A stretch of DNA of 13,311 bases from Candidatus Aminicenantota bacterium (GCA_003524335.1 DQHV01000264.1:217-13527), one strand, 5' to 3'. Numbered from the stretch's first letter, positions 1 through 7,403 are shown. Program-made: numbers and translations. Notes: generated from the sequence alone by a model not told the origin.

Positions 1-426
1 CTTGCCGCTGCCGTCATCTTCCTCGTCTGGACGGTTCCGGCCACTAAGCTCGAGGAGAATTATCTCCGGCGTCCCTTCTGGCTGGTCGTGCCGTTGCTCG
101 CTGTTATCTTTCTGCTTCTGGTTAGGGTTTGGCTGGCGCATCACAAGGCCGGTAGGGCATTCTTCGCTTCCTGCGCCACCATCGTGCTTGTGACCTTTAC
201 CGGCATAATCGGGCTCTATCCGAACTTGATCCCTTCACGGCTCGACCCGGGTTCCAGCCTGACCGCCTTCAATTCCTCTTCCAGCCCTTATACGCTCAAG
301 ATCATGACGGTCGTGGCCGTCATCTTCGTCCCGATCGTCATCGGCTACCAATTTTGGGTCTATCGGGTATTCCGGCACAAGTTGGAAAGCGGGGAGAGCC
401 CGAGCGAGAGAGCAATCCCGTATTAG
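1..426 (+). CDS. cydB: Cytochrome d ubiquinol oxidase subunit II, C-terminal part (5' end outside window)
   Basis: The frame is open from the first base, so the start lies upstream; 141 residues are visible of a family usually near 340. CydB is the second membrane subunit of the bd-type quinol oxidase, which reduces oxygen to water with quinol electrons at high oxygen affinity. The diagnostic stretch is GLYPNLIPS near residues 71-79, followed by a serine-rich turn (SSSSP) and TLKIM, then a helix ending in a YQFWVYR-like motif, all typical of the CydB C-terminus. One partial and three full hydrophobic segments are visible, consistent with an inner-membrane protein. The gene ends with TAG at 424-426. 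cydA would be expected just upstream but cannot be seen. The identification is from remembered family motifs and is strong. Confidence 0.93.
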   Translation, partial: LAAAVIFLVWTVPATKLEENYLRRPFWLVVPLLAVIFLLLVRVWLAHHKAGRAFFASCATIVLVTFTGIIGLYPNLIPSRLDPGSSLTAFNSSSSPYTLKIMTVVAVIFVPIVIGYQFWVYRVFRHKLESGESPSERAIPY

Positions 427-462
427 CATGGCCGAAAAGACCCCGTCTGTGCTCTCTTCAAC

Positions 463-491
463 TTGAATTAGGCGTGCGTCTGCACTAGTAT
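463..491 (+). promoter_or_regulatory. Sigma-70-like promoter before the sulfotransferase-like gene
   Basis: A -35 box TTGAAT (463-468), a 17-base spacer and a -10 box TAGTAT (486-491) lie directly before the next gene. Each box matches four of six consensus bases, so this is moderate on its own. The predicted transcript start near 497-499 is only a few bases before the ATG at 502. Confidence 0.4.
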
Positions 492-501
492 ATTGGGCAT
501 T

Positions 502-1086
502 ATGAAACTGGATAACACCATCAACTATATCGCCTCTGGACTGGAACGATCGGGGACATCCCTCCTCATGCAGATCCTGCACGCCGGAGGGGTGCCGGTG
601 GCTTTCGATACCGCCTCGCGGCCGCCGGACGACGATAACCCCCGCGGGTATTTCGAGCTCGAAGGTGGGAAGATCATCAGCCGGCTGATAAAGGGGACCC
701 TGCCTCTCCCTGACTACCGGGGTCGGTTCATCAAGATCACGGCCTTCGGACTGAAGCACCTCCCGCTCGGCAAATACCGCATTATCTATACCGAACGCAA
801 CATCGAAGAAGTCCTCGATTCGATGGAGAAAATGGCCAAGATTCAGGATCAGAACCGCGAGGATACCAAGGCCAGCTTCATCAAGCTCAATGAAATGATC
901 AGGGGCTTGATCACGAAGAGGGAAGACATCGAAGTCCTGTTCATTAACTACAATCAAATCGTGGCCGACCCCAAGACTCAGGTCCAAAAGATCTGCGACT
1001 TCCTCGGCCCTAAGGATATCGACCAGGCCGCCATGATCGCCGCCGTGGACGCGAAGCTCTACCGGAAGCGAAGGCCGAGCGCCTAA
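502..1086 (+). CDS. Short sulfotransferase-like protein
   Basis: This is a 194-residue cytoplasmic protein resembling PAPS-dependent sulfotransferases, which move a sulfuryl group from PAPS to an acceptor. The N-terminal ASGLERSGTSLLMQIL (residues 11-26) matches the 5'-phosphosulfate-binding loop. DDDNPRGYFELE (43-54) resembles a segment common in bacterial sulfotransferase-family proteins. YTERNIEEVLDSM (96-108) matches the 3'-phosphate-binding element, with R99 and S107 as the expected contacts. It is shorter than the usual 250-300 residues and has a basic C-terminus (YRKRR). ATG 502 is chosen over the in-frame TTG at 493 because the -10 box ends at 491, leaving an almost leaderless message; neither start has a Shine-Dalgarno. 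No neighbour reveals an acceptor, so a nucleotide-binding P-loop protein with another role remains possible. Confidence 0.8.
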   Translation: MKLDNTINYIASGLERSGTSLLMQILHAGGVPVAFDTASRPPDDDNPRGYFELEGGKIISRLIKGTLPLPDYRGRFIKITAFGLKHLPLGKYRIIYTERNIEEVLDSMEKMAKIQDQNREDTKASFIKLNEMIRGLITKREDIEVLFINYNQIVADPKTQVQKICDFLGPKDIDQAAMIAAVDAKLYRKRRPSA

Positions 1087-1129
1087 GAACGGCTGGTGTC
1101 TTAATCTCTTCAGCCCGGAACTTCCCCGC

Positions 1130-1159
1130 TTGCCAAAGGCTCTCCTTCCTGCGTAAAAT
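1130..1159 (+). promoter_or_regulatory. Sigma-70-like promoter before the GH9 gene
   Basis: TTGCCA (1130-1135) and TAAAAT (1154-1159) are separated by 18 bases, each five of six to consensus. The predicted start near 1166 leaves a leader of about 38 bases containing the Shine-Dalgarno at 1191-1196. Confidence 0.5.
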
Positions 1160-1190
1160 CCTCTATGGGTCCCGGAAAGGCCTGAGAAAG

Positions 1191-1196
1191 AAGGAG
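1191..1196 (+). promoter_or_regulatory. Ribosome binding site of the GH9 gene
   Basis: AAGGAG sits seven bases before ATG 1204. It fixes that codon as the start and puts the signal peptide at the N-terminus. Confidence 0.75.
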
Positions 1197-1203
1197 CAAG
1201 AGA

Positions 1204-3048
1204 ATGAGAAGCTGGCGCCCTATTCTGATTCTTCTTTTAGGCATCGGACTTGTGTCTGCGGCTCAGGCCGGAGACGCCAATATCCTGATCAACCACATCG
1301 GGTACGAGCCGGGAGGGGTGAAGCGGGCCGTACTCCAGGGGGGTCAGGATGGGGCTTGGAGCGCCTTCCGGGTCATTGAAACGGGGACCGGAAAGATGGT
1401 CCTTTCCGGAGCCGCCGTTTCCGTTGGGGCACTCCGGAAGTGGAAAGACTGGTGCTTCTGGACGATCGATTTCAGCGCCTTGACCCAAGAAGGAACCTAT
1501 CTTATAGAGTGCTCGTCTCCGCGGGAGACGGTCCGGTCTTGTCCCTTCCTCATCCAGAAGAACGTCCTGGAGAGAAGCACGCTATCGGATGTCGTCTACT
1601 ATTTCAAGAGCCAGCGCTGCTCGGGCGCGCTCGACAAGGCCGACCGGAGCATGCGGTTCGAGGGGAAGGAAGGGAAGACTGTCGATGCCCACGGCGGCTG
1701 GTATGACGCGACCGGAGACTACGGAAAACACATGTCCCATCTTTCATTCTCGACTTACTTCAACCCCCAGCAGGTCCCGCTCACGGCCTGGAGCCTGTTG
1801 GCCTCTCACCGGGAATTGGCGCGGCGGAACGATCCCTATTTCAAACAGTATCTGAGGAGGCTGCTGGACGAGGGCCTGTTTGGCGCCGACTTCCTGGTCC
1901 GGATGAAAAATCCGTCCGGCTCCTTTTATATGACCGTGTCAGCCCGGGGGCCGGAGAAAAAACCGGAGGACCGGCTGATAACTCCCAAGTCGACCCGGCA
2001 CATCATTTTGACGCCGGAGACCAAAGACAAGCTCAGGGATTACGGCAAGACGCCGATCACGGATCAGGCGTCCTTCGAGGCCGGCTACCGGGAGGGAGGC
2101 GGCCTGGCCATCGCCGCACTGGCGCTCGCTTCGAGCTTCGGAGTGGCCGGAGACTTCGGCCCGGCCGATTACCTCAAGGCCGCCGAGGACGCCTTCGCCT
2201 TCCTGGAGAAGAACAACCTCCATTTTGCCAACGACGGCAAGGAAAATATCGTCGATGACTACTGCGCCCTGGCAGCCGCCTCCGAGCTCTTCCGGGCGAC
2301 GAAAGTCGCCAAGTATAAAGATGCCGCCGATAAGCTGGCCCTGAGCCTGATGGCCCGGCTGACGGGAGACGCGAAGTACAAAGATTATTGGCGCGCGGCC
2401 GACGGCGACCGGCCGTTCTTCCATCCGGCTGACGCGGGCCTGCCCATAATCAGCCTGATGAATTATCACGAGATCGCCGAGGTCTCCCTGAAGGAAAAAG
2501 TCCGTGAAGCGGTCCGGAAGTCGCTGGGGTTTGAGCTCGCGGTGACTCGCGAGGTAGCCAACCCTTTCGGCTACAGCCGGCAGCTCGTCCAGAGCCAGAA
2601 CGGGAGTCGCCGGACGAGCTTCTTCTTTCCCCATGATACGGAGACGGCTCCCTGGTGGCAGGGAGAAAATGCCCGTTTGGGATCGATGGCTGCCGCCGCC
2701 CGGCTGGCCATGAGACTTTTTCCAGAAGATCCGGCACTTCGGGCCGAGGTCAAGGCCTTCGCTCAGGACCAGCTGAACTGGATCCTCGGGCTCAACCCAT
2801 TCGACAGCTGCATGCTCTACGGCCGCGGGAGGAATAACCCGGAGTACATGTTTTTCAATTCTTATGAATATATGAACGCGCCCGGGGGAATCTCAAACGG
2901 GATCACGGCCGGCTACACGGATGAAGAAGACATCGACTACAACCTGCATTTCGTCGAAACCGGCAAGGATGACGATTGGCGTTGGACGGAGCAGTGGCTA
3001 CCTCATGCCTCATGGTTTCTGTTCGCCGTTGCCATAGGCAGCGATTGA
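1204..3048 (+). CDS. Secreted glycoside hydrolase family 9 enzyme with N-terminal Ig-like domain
   Basis: The 614-residue protein starts with a signal peptide (positively charged start, LILLLGIG core, likely cleavage after AQA near residue 22). An Ig-like domain of the kind preceding GH9 catalytic modules spans about 25-117 and begins NILINHIGYEP. The (alpha/alpha)6 GH9 domain covers about 125-612. HGGWYDATGDYGKH (163-176) corresponds to the GH9 GGWYDAGD motif carrying the catalytic aspartates (D168, D172). WRWTEQWLPHASW (592-604) holds E596, the likely acid. The protein would cleave beta-glycosidic bonds in an exported polysaccharide or oligosaccharide. The PHHR-type motif of classical endoglucanases is not evident, and GRGRNNPEYMF (540-550) stands in that area, so cellulose is not assured as substrate; a beta-glucosidase or glucosaminidase activity is possible. 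No carbohydrate-binding module is visible. Confidence 0.88.
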   Translation: MRSWRPILILLLGIGLVSAAQAGDANILINHIGYEPGGVKRAVLQGGQDGAWSAFRVIETGTGKMVLSGAAVSVGALRKWKDWCFWTIDFSALTQEGTYLIECSSPRETVRSCPFLIQKNVLERSTLSDVVYYFKSQRCSGALDKADRSMRFEGKEGKTVDAHGGWYDATGDYGKHMSHLSFSTYFNPQQVPLTAWSLLASHRELARRNDPYFKQYLRRLLDEGLFGADFLVRMKNPSGSFYMTVSARGPEKKPEDRLITPKSTRHIILTPETKDKLRDYGKTPITDQASFEAGYREGGGLAIAALALASSFGVAGDFGPADYLKAAEDAFAFLEKNNLHFANDGKENIVDDYCALAAASELFRATKVAKYKDAADKLALSLMARLTGDAKYKDYWRAADGDRPFFHPADAGLPIISLMNYHEIAEVSLKEKVREAVRKSLGFELAVTREVANPFGYSRQLVQSQNGSRRTSFFFPHDTETAPWWQGENARLGSMAAAARLAMRLFPEDPALRAEVKAFAQDQLNWILGLNPFDSCMLYGRGRNNPEYMFFNSYEYMNAPGGISNGITAGYTDEEDIDYNLHFVETGKDDDWRWTEQWLPHASWFLFAVAIGSD

Positions 3049-3128
3049 TTCGTTCACCGGCGCAGCCGCGCGCCAACTTATTGAGAATAAAGCGAGTATG
3101 AATTGTCGGTTGATTGTCCGAAGAAGAA

Positions 3129-3157
3129 TTGACATCGCCCTACGAGGCCCCTATATT
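3129..3157 (+). promoter_or_regulatory. Strong sigma-70-like promoter before the serine hydrolase gene
   Basis: A perfect TTGACA (3129-3134), a 17-base spacer and TATATT (3152-3157, five of six) lie in the 158-base gap after the GH9 gene. The predicted start near 3164 leaves a leader of about 43 bases with a good Shine-Dalgarno. Confidence 0.65.
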
Positions 3158-3193
3158 GAACAAATGGACCGCTTGATCGCCTTCAGCGATAAT

Positions 3194-3198
3194 GGAGG
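3194..3198 (+). promoter_or_regulatory. Ribosome binding site that decides the serine hydrolase start
   Basis: GGAGG lies eight bases before ATG 3207 and overlaps an in-frame ATG at 3192. The upstream ATG has no Shine-Dalgarno of its own, so 3207 is the better start and 3192-3206 is probably untranslated. Confidence 0.65.
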
Positions 3199-3206
3199 AA
3201 TCGCCT

Positions 3207-4499
3207 ATGATTAGGAACAATTGGCCTGGCCGTTTGAAAAGACTGTCCGCCGTTGTGGTCATATGGCTGGCTGCTGTCTTCATCATCCAGGCGGCGTCTC
3301 TCCCGAAGGCCAGGCCGTCCGAGGTCGGCCTCTCGGCCGAGCGCCTGGAGCGGCTCACCCAGGTCATGCAGGGATACATCGACCGGGGGAAGATCGCCGG
3401 GATGGTAACGCTCGTCGCCCGAAACGGCCGGGTGGCTTATCTCCGGCCCTTCGGCAAGCTCGACCTCAACGGGGCGGCCATGCCGGTTAATGGAATTTTC
3501 CGCATCGCCTCCCAGACCAAGGCGGTGACGAGCGTTGCCGTCATGATCCTCCAGGAGGAGGGGAAGCTCCTCCTCGACGATCCCATCTCCAGATACATCC
3601 CCGAGTTCGCGAACGCGCGAGTCGCCATCCCGTCGGCAGACAAAAAAACCAAAGGTTATACGACTGTGGGAGTCAAAAGGCCAATCACTATCCGCGACCT
3701 CCTTACCCACACCGCGGGCATCTCCTATGGGGATGGGCTCGCTAAGGACGAGTACCTTGCCGCTGGAATCCAAGGCTGGTTCCTGGCCGACAAGACGGAG
3801 CCGATCGGCGAGGTCGTCAAGAAGTTGGCGACTCTGCCCTTTGACGCCCAGCCGGGGGAAAGGTGGGTCTATGGATACAACACGGATATCTTGGGGTACC
3901 TGGTGGAGAGGCTGTCGGGGATGACGCTGGCCGACTTTTTCGCTAAGAAGATCACGGATGCGCTGGGCATGACGGATACGCATTTCTTCCTTCCGGAAGA
4001 CAAGCTCGGCCGGTTCACCTCGGTTTATGGAGTTAACGAAAAGGGCGGCCTCAAGCTCATGGAGGATGCCCGCGACAATTCTTATGTCAAGGGGCCCCGG
4101 GTCTGCTACGCGGGCGGGGCCGGGCTCCTGTCAACAGCCGAGGATTACGCCCGGTTCCTGCTCATGCTCCAGGGTGGGGGAGAGTTGGGCGGTGTCCGTA
4201 TCCTCAGTCCCAAGTCGGTCGAGCTCATGACGGTCGACCATGTGGGTAATCTTTATGATCCGGGGGGTTTCGGGCTCGGGTTCTGGGTGACGGAGCGGCT
4301 CGGCCGGAACGGACAGCCGGGTTCGGTCGACTCTTTCGGCTGGGGAGGGGCCTACCACACGACCTACTGGGTCGACCCGGCCGAAAAGCTCGTGGCCGTG
4401 CTCATGACTCAGCTCATGCCGGCCGGTAACAGCGACCTCCACGCTAAATTCCGGGCGATGGTCTACCAGTCGATCGTCGATTCCTACGAAAAGCGCTGA
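3207..4499 (+). CDS. Secreted beta-lactamase-family serine hydrolase (class C / esterase type)
   Basis: The 430-residue product has an N-terminal signal or anchor segment (RLKRL followed by AVVVIWLAAVFIIQAA, residues 15-30) and a PF00144-type penicillin-binding fold. The nucleophile motif SxxK is S102-Q-T-K105 within FRIASQTKAVTS. The second motif is Y222 in ERWVYGYNTDILGYL, where esterases of this family carry YSx. HTAGIS at 168-173 is a family signature. The KTG-equivalent is WGG at 379-381 (FGWGGAYHT). Such proteins act as serine esterases, transesterases, D-aminopeptidases or penicillin-recognising enzymes in the periplasm; true beta-lactamase activity is not implied. It has its own promoter and is not clearly coupled to the GH9 gene, though an esterase beside a glycosidase could serve substrate deacylation. 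That pairing is inference only. Confidence 0.87.
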   Translation: MIRNNWPGRLKRLSAVVVIWLAAVFIIQAASLPKARPSEVGLSAERLERLTQVMQGYIDRGKIAGMVTLVARNGRVAYLRPFGKLDLNGAAMPVNGIFRIASQTKAVTSVAVMILQEEGKLLLDDPISRYIPEFANARVAIPSADKKTKGYTTVGVKRPITIRDLLTHTAGISYGDGLAKDEYLAAGIQGWFLADKTEPIGEVVKKLATLPFDAQPGERWVYGYNTDILGYLVERLSGMTLADFFAKKITDALGMTDTHFFLPEDKLGRFTSVYGVNEKGGLKLMEDARDNSYVKGPRVCYAGGAGLLSTAEDYARFLLMLQGGGELGGVRILSPKSVELMTVDHVGNLYDPGGFGLGFWVTERLGRNGQPGSVDSFGWGGAYHTTYWVDPAEKLVAVLMTQLMPAGNSDLHAKFRAMVYQSIVDSYEKR

Positions 4500-4609
4500 T
4501 AGGAACTCAAAACCTCGGCCGGATAATCCCGAGCTTCTTCGGTCAGGCATTTCTTCGATCTCCTAAACCCTCCCTTCAACGACCGTACTGAACGCCTGTC
4601 ATCCAGAAT

Positions 4610-4639
4610 TTGACAAGGCCATCCGCCCCGGGCTATTTT
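4610..4639 (+). promoter_or_regulatory. Sigma-70-like promoter before the adenylate-forming ligase gene
   Basis: A perfect TTGACA (4610-4615) and TATTTT (4634-4639) are 18 bases apart. The -10 box ends 13 bases before ATG 4653, so the predicted leader is about 6-8 bases, with no Shine-Dalgarno. Confidence 0.55.
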
Positions 4640-4652
4640 AGACCGACGCCTC

Positions 4653-6005
4653 ATGAGAGAATTCAGGCTCTCCGACATCCTGTCTCCGCGGGGCATTATC
4701 TATTGGCGCCGGAAACTCTGGGAAAGCCAGTATTACACTCCCGAAAGGCTACGGGAGCTTCAGTGGAAACTCTTGACGAGAATCCTCGATCATTGTTGGG
4801 TGCATGTCCCATATTACCGGAAGGCGTTCGCCCGACTGGGGCTCGAACGTTCGGATTTCCGTTCTCTTGACGACCTCTCCCGCCTTCCAGTCATTGATAA
4901 ATTCACCGTTCTTGATCAGAGAGAGGAGCTCAAGGCCGACAATATCGTTCGTTTCCGGCCGCGGGAGATGTTTACCAGCGGAACGACCGGCACCCCTGTC
5001 GGCTTCTACTGGGATGTCGATTCAACGGTGCTCGAACTCATCTCTCAGTGGCGGCATTTCTCCTGGTCAGGCTATCGGTTGGGGGACGCCTTTCTCGATA
5101 TCCGGAGCATGGTGCTGAGAAGCGGCCGTGATCATCAGTGGAACAGGAAGTGCCGCGGATTGGAGCTTTCATCGGACCTTATGGATTCTACCAATGTCGG
5201 GAGGTTTGCCGAACTGCTCAGGCGATACAGAATCAGACTCTGGCGCGGACATCCCTCCGCCATGTCCCATTTCATCCGGCTTCTCCAAGCGGCTGGGATC
5301 GCCAGCATTAAGCCTAAGATCATCATCACGGTAGCCGAAACGCTTCTGGACGGCGAGCGCCACCTCATCGAGTCCTGGGCCCGAATCCCAGTGGGGGACA
5401 GCTACGGCCAGGTCGAACACGTGGCCCTGATATGTCAGTGCCCAAAGGGCGGACATCACATCTGTTCCGAGTATGGGATCGTCGAGATTCTCAATGAGGA
5501 TGGCAGTCCGGCGAGACCAGGAGAGGAGGGCCGGATCGTAGCCACTAGTCTCCATAACCGGGCGCTCCCTCTGCTCCGCTACGATACCGGGGACTTTGCC
5601 GTAGCCTCAGATCAAACTTGTCGCTGCGGGCGAACCCTTCCCCTCATCTCTTCCTTCACTGGAAGGACGGATGACCGCCTGATGACGACCGCTGGAAGAT
5701 GGATCTCAGGTCTTCGGTTCTCCCACTGCCTGACCAAGGGAGTCCGGCGGGCCCAGATCGTTCAAAAGGACCGGGACGGTGTCGATGTGTATGTCGTCCC
5801 GACGCCCGACTGGGACGCTGAGACCGAGGAATCGGTCCGACGGGAGCTGAGAAAAAGGCTGGGGGAATCCATGGACATCCGCGTTCACCGCGTGGCCGGG
5901 ATCCCTTTTGACGGGGGCCGGAAATTCAAGTTCGTGGTCAGCTTGCTAGATTCTAAAGAGCCGGTCGATCGTCGATTCTCACGAGAAGCGCTGAGGAAAG
6001 CCTAA
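4653..6005 (+). CDS. PaaK/CapK-like adenylate-forming ligase (phenylacetate-CoA ligase family)
   Basis: This 450-residue cytoplasmic enzyme belongs to the ANL superfamily branch that includes phenylacetate-CoA ligase, coenzyme F390 synthetase and CapK. It would activate a carboxylate with ATP as an acyl-adenylate. The AMP-binding loop is TSGTTGTPV (108-116). GDSYGQVEHV (248-257) holds the adenine-site region and LRYDTGDFA (308-316) the conserved ribose-binding aspartate. GRTDDRL (337-343) is the hinge, and GGRKFKF (421-427) carries the likely catalytic lysine. Cysteine pairs CQC (261-263) and CRC (323-325) suggest the zinc-binding knuckle common in this branch. The long N-terminal helix resembles CapK-type members linked to surface polysaccharides, so phenylacetate is only one of several possible substrates. 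The TAA stop at 6003-6005 lies inside the extended frame of the opposite-strand FAD gene. Confidence 0.85.
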   Translation: MREFRLSDILSPRGIIYWRRKLWESQYYTPERLRELQWKLLTRILDHCWVHVPYYRKAFARLGLERSDFRSLDDLSRLPVIDKFTVLDQREELKADNIVRFRPREMFTSGTTGTPVGFYWDVDSTVLELISQWRHFSWSGYRLGDAFLDIRSMVLRSGRDHQWNRKCRGLELSSDLMDSTNVGRFAELLRRYRIRLWRGHPSAMSHFIRLLQAAGIASIKPKIIITVAETLLDGERHLIESWARIPVGDSYGQVEHVALICQCPKGGHHICSEYGIVEILNEDGSPARPGEEGRIVATSLHNRALPLLRYDTGDFAVASDQTCRCGRTLPLISSFTGRTDDRLMTTAGRWISGLRFSHCLTKGVRRAQIVQKDRDGVDVYVVPTPDWDAETEESVRRELRKRLGESMDIRVHRVAGIPFDGGRKFKFVVSLLDSKEPVDRRFSREALRKA

Positions 6006-6125
6006 GATCTCCGGAATGATCTTCCGCCCCGAGTCCATCATGTTGTGGATCCATTCGTACCGGAAGGTGGCGTTACGGCCCGCGAGCTTCAGGTTCCCGT
6101 AGCGGCGGAGATAGTCGCGGACCCT
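5979..6125 (-). other. In-frame C-terminal remainder of the FAD oxidoreductase after an amber codon
   Basis: Read from the opposite strand in the same frame as the FAD gene, these bases encode 48 residues and then TGA (5979-5981). The stretch contains YGNLKLAGRNATFRYEWIHN, which looks like the C-terminal FAD-binding end of Glf/protoporphyrinogen-oxidase-like proteins, where a GR...RY motif is expected. It would be produced only by readthrough, or in strains where the TAG at 6126-6128 is a sense codon. It overlaps the convergent ligase gene by 27 bases. Confidence 0.7.
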
Positions 6126-7352
6126 CTAGATATGCTCTTCATGGTCGAGCTCCGGGACGGGATAGCAGTAGTGGAGCTTGATGATCATCGCTTCCAGGAT
6201 GTCTCGTTCCCGGATCCATCCGATCCGGACAAGTTGAGACTTCATCATCTCAATCAGCCGGCCCTCCTCGAGCGACCAGAGGATGTCATTTTCCCAGCAA
6301 GGGAGCTCGGCGACAAGCGATGTCTTTCCCGCCGGGGACATGTCGCGGCTCCGGTTCCTCGGCTCATAGATCCGAGTTTGCGGGATATCGGATTGCGGAA
6401 AATAGACCGTCGCGTAAGGTGTTACAGATTCCTTGTTCAGGAAGAACGCCGCCAGGATGAGGCTGCGGTAGCGGAGTTTCCCGGCGGCTTCGGTTATCTC
6501 GCTAGGTGGTCGCGGCTCGAGGATGTTTAGGAGATAATCCAGAGGCAGCGTGCTGATCACTTCATCCGCTTCCACTCGCTCCTCGCCGTTGACCTCCACT
6601 TCCCGGATTCGGTCGTCGTCATGATAGATCCGAGTGATCCGGGCTTTCGTACGGATGTTCTCTTCCCCGCAAGATTCGGTCAGCCTTCGGGTGATCTCTC
6701 CGATCCCTCTCTCTGGATAGTAGAATGAGCCCTCGAGGTGCGGCGACCTTCGTTTCCGCAGAGAAACCGCCTCGGCGAGAAACGCCTTGAGATTCAGGCC
6801 CTGCAACCGTCCGCCCGCCGCCCGGGGCGACAGGCGTTCGCAAGGGACTCCCCATAGCTTCTCGGTGTAGTTCAGGAGAAAACGGCCGGCCAAGCTGCGG
6901 CCGTAGGTGCGGATGGCGAAGTGAAGAAAGGTGGGTTGGGCTTGTTGGCGCCTCAGCCTCGCCGAGCCGATTTCTTGGACTGCCCGGAGGAATGTCCTCC
7001 GGCCGATCCTGCCCAGCAAGTTGACCGGCGTGAGCGGGAAATTGATGAATTGTCCGCGGTCGTAGATCTTGCTCGGCACGCTGATCCGCCGGAAACCGGG
7101 ACCGAGGAGTGACCTGACCTCTTCTGTGATCTCCGGAAATTGATCATGAAACCGGTGGGCGCCGGAGTCAAAGAGGAAGCCGTTTCGCTCCGTTGTGACA
7201 CACAAACCCCCCGCCCGGGCCTCGGCCTCGAGTATCATGAATGAAAACCCGTGCTTCTTGGCATAGTACCCCGCCGCCAGGCCGGCCGGACCACCGCCAA
7301 GAATAGCGATATGCCGAGGCGCCTTTATGGGAAACATCTCAGCTGAGGGCAT
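6126..7352 (-). CDS. Glf/protoporphyrinogen-oxidase-like FAD-dependent oxidoreductase, apparently cut short by an amber stop
   Basis: The frame gives 408 residues to a TAG. The N-terminal Rossmann motif is IAILGGGPAGLAAGYY (15-30), followed by E42 for ribose and ARAGGL (45-50), as in the amine-oxidase / UDP-galactopyranose mutase clan. GAHRFHD (64-70) and EKLWGVP (164-170) match the Glf-like group often found in polysaccharide gene sets. The family normally ends with a GR...RY FAD-contacting segment. That segment is present downstream in the same frame (5979-6125) but after the stop, so the predicted protein lacks it and may be inactive. The start ATG 7352 lies nine bases after a near-perfect promoter; ATG 7337 is the alternative, and neither has a Shine-Dalgarno. 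A sequencing error, a recent nonsense mutation or readthrough would all fit. The substrate is not known. Confidence 0.82.
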   Translation of the reverse strand: MPSAEMFPIKAPRHIAILGGGPAGLAAGYYAKKHGFSFMILEAEARAGGLCVTTERNGFLFDSGAHRFHDQFPEITEEVRSLLGPGFRRISVPSKIYDRGQFINFPLTPVNLLGRIGRRTFLRAVQEIGSARLRRQQAQPTFLHFAIRTYGRSLAGRFLLNYTEKLWGVPCERLSPRAAGGRLQGLNLKAFLAEAVSLRKRRSPHLEGSFYYPERGIGEITRRLTESCGEENIRTKARITRIYHDDDRIREVEVNGEERVEADEVISTLPLDYLLNILEPRPPSEITEAAGKLRYRSLILAAFFLNKESVTPYATVYFPQSDIPQTRIYEPRNRSRDMSPAGKTSLVAELPCWENDILWSLEEGRLIEMMKSQLVRIGWIRERDILEAMIIKLHYCYPVPELDHEEHI

Positions 7353-7361
7353 CCGGGCTAC

Positions 7362-7390
7362 TTTATAGGAGAGGACATCCGGGATGTCAA
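7362..7390 (-). promoter_or_regulatory. Near-consensus sigma-70-like promoter before the FAD oxidoreductase
   Basis: On the minus strand, TTGACA (7390-7385), a 17-base spacer and TATAAA (7367-7362) form the best promoter in the window. The predicted start is about 7355, nearly on ATG 7352, so the transcript is probably leaderless. Confidence 0.7.
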
Positions 7391-7403
7391 GAACGGCGCC
7401 ATC

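Noticed and set aside
235..987. Long open frame on the minus strand (250 codons) opposite cydB and the sulfotransferase-like gene
   Set aside because: It runs antisense across two genes with recognisable motifs, spans their intergenic promoter and shows no family resemblance. It is explained by GC-rich codon bias.
3059..3074. Hairpin GGCGC/GCGCC after the GH9 gene as a terminator
   Set aside because: Only five base pairs and no following T-run.
3183..3983. 266-codon minus-strand open frame opposite the serine hydrolase
   Set aside because: It is the antisense shadow of a gene with intact SxxK and WGG motifs, and has no recognisable domain of its own.
4514..4533. Hairpin CTCGG/CCGAG after the serine hydrolase gene as a terminator
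   Set aside because: Five base pairs with a ten-base loop and no T-run; not convincing.
6126..6128. Genome-wide reassignment of TAG to an amino acid
   Set aside because: TAG also ends cydB and the right-edge gene at sensible positions, so it works as a stop codon here.
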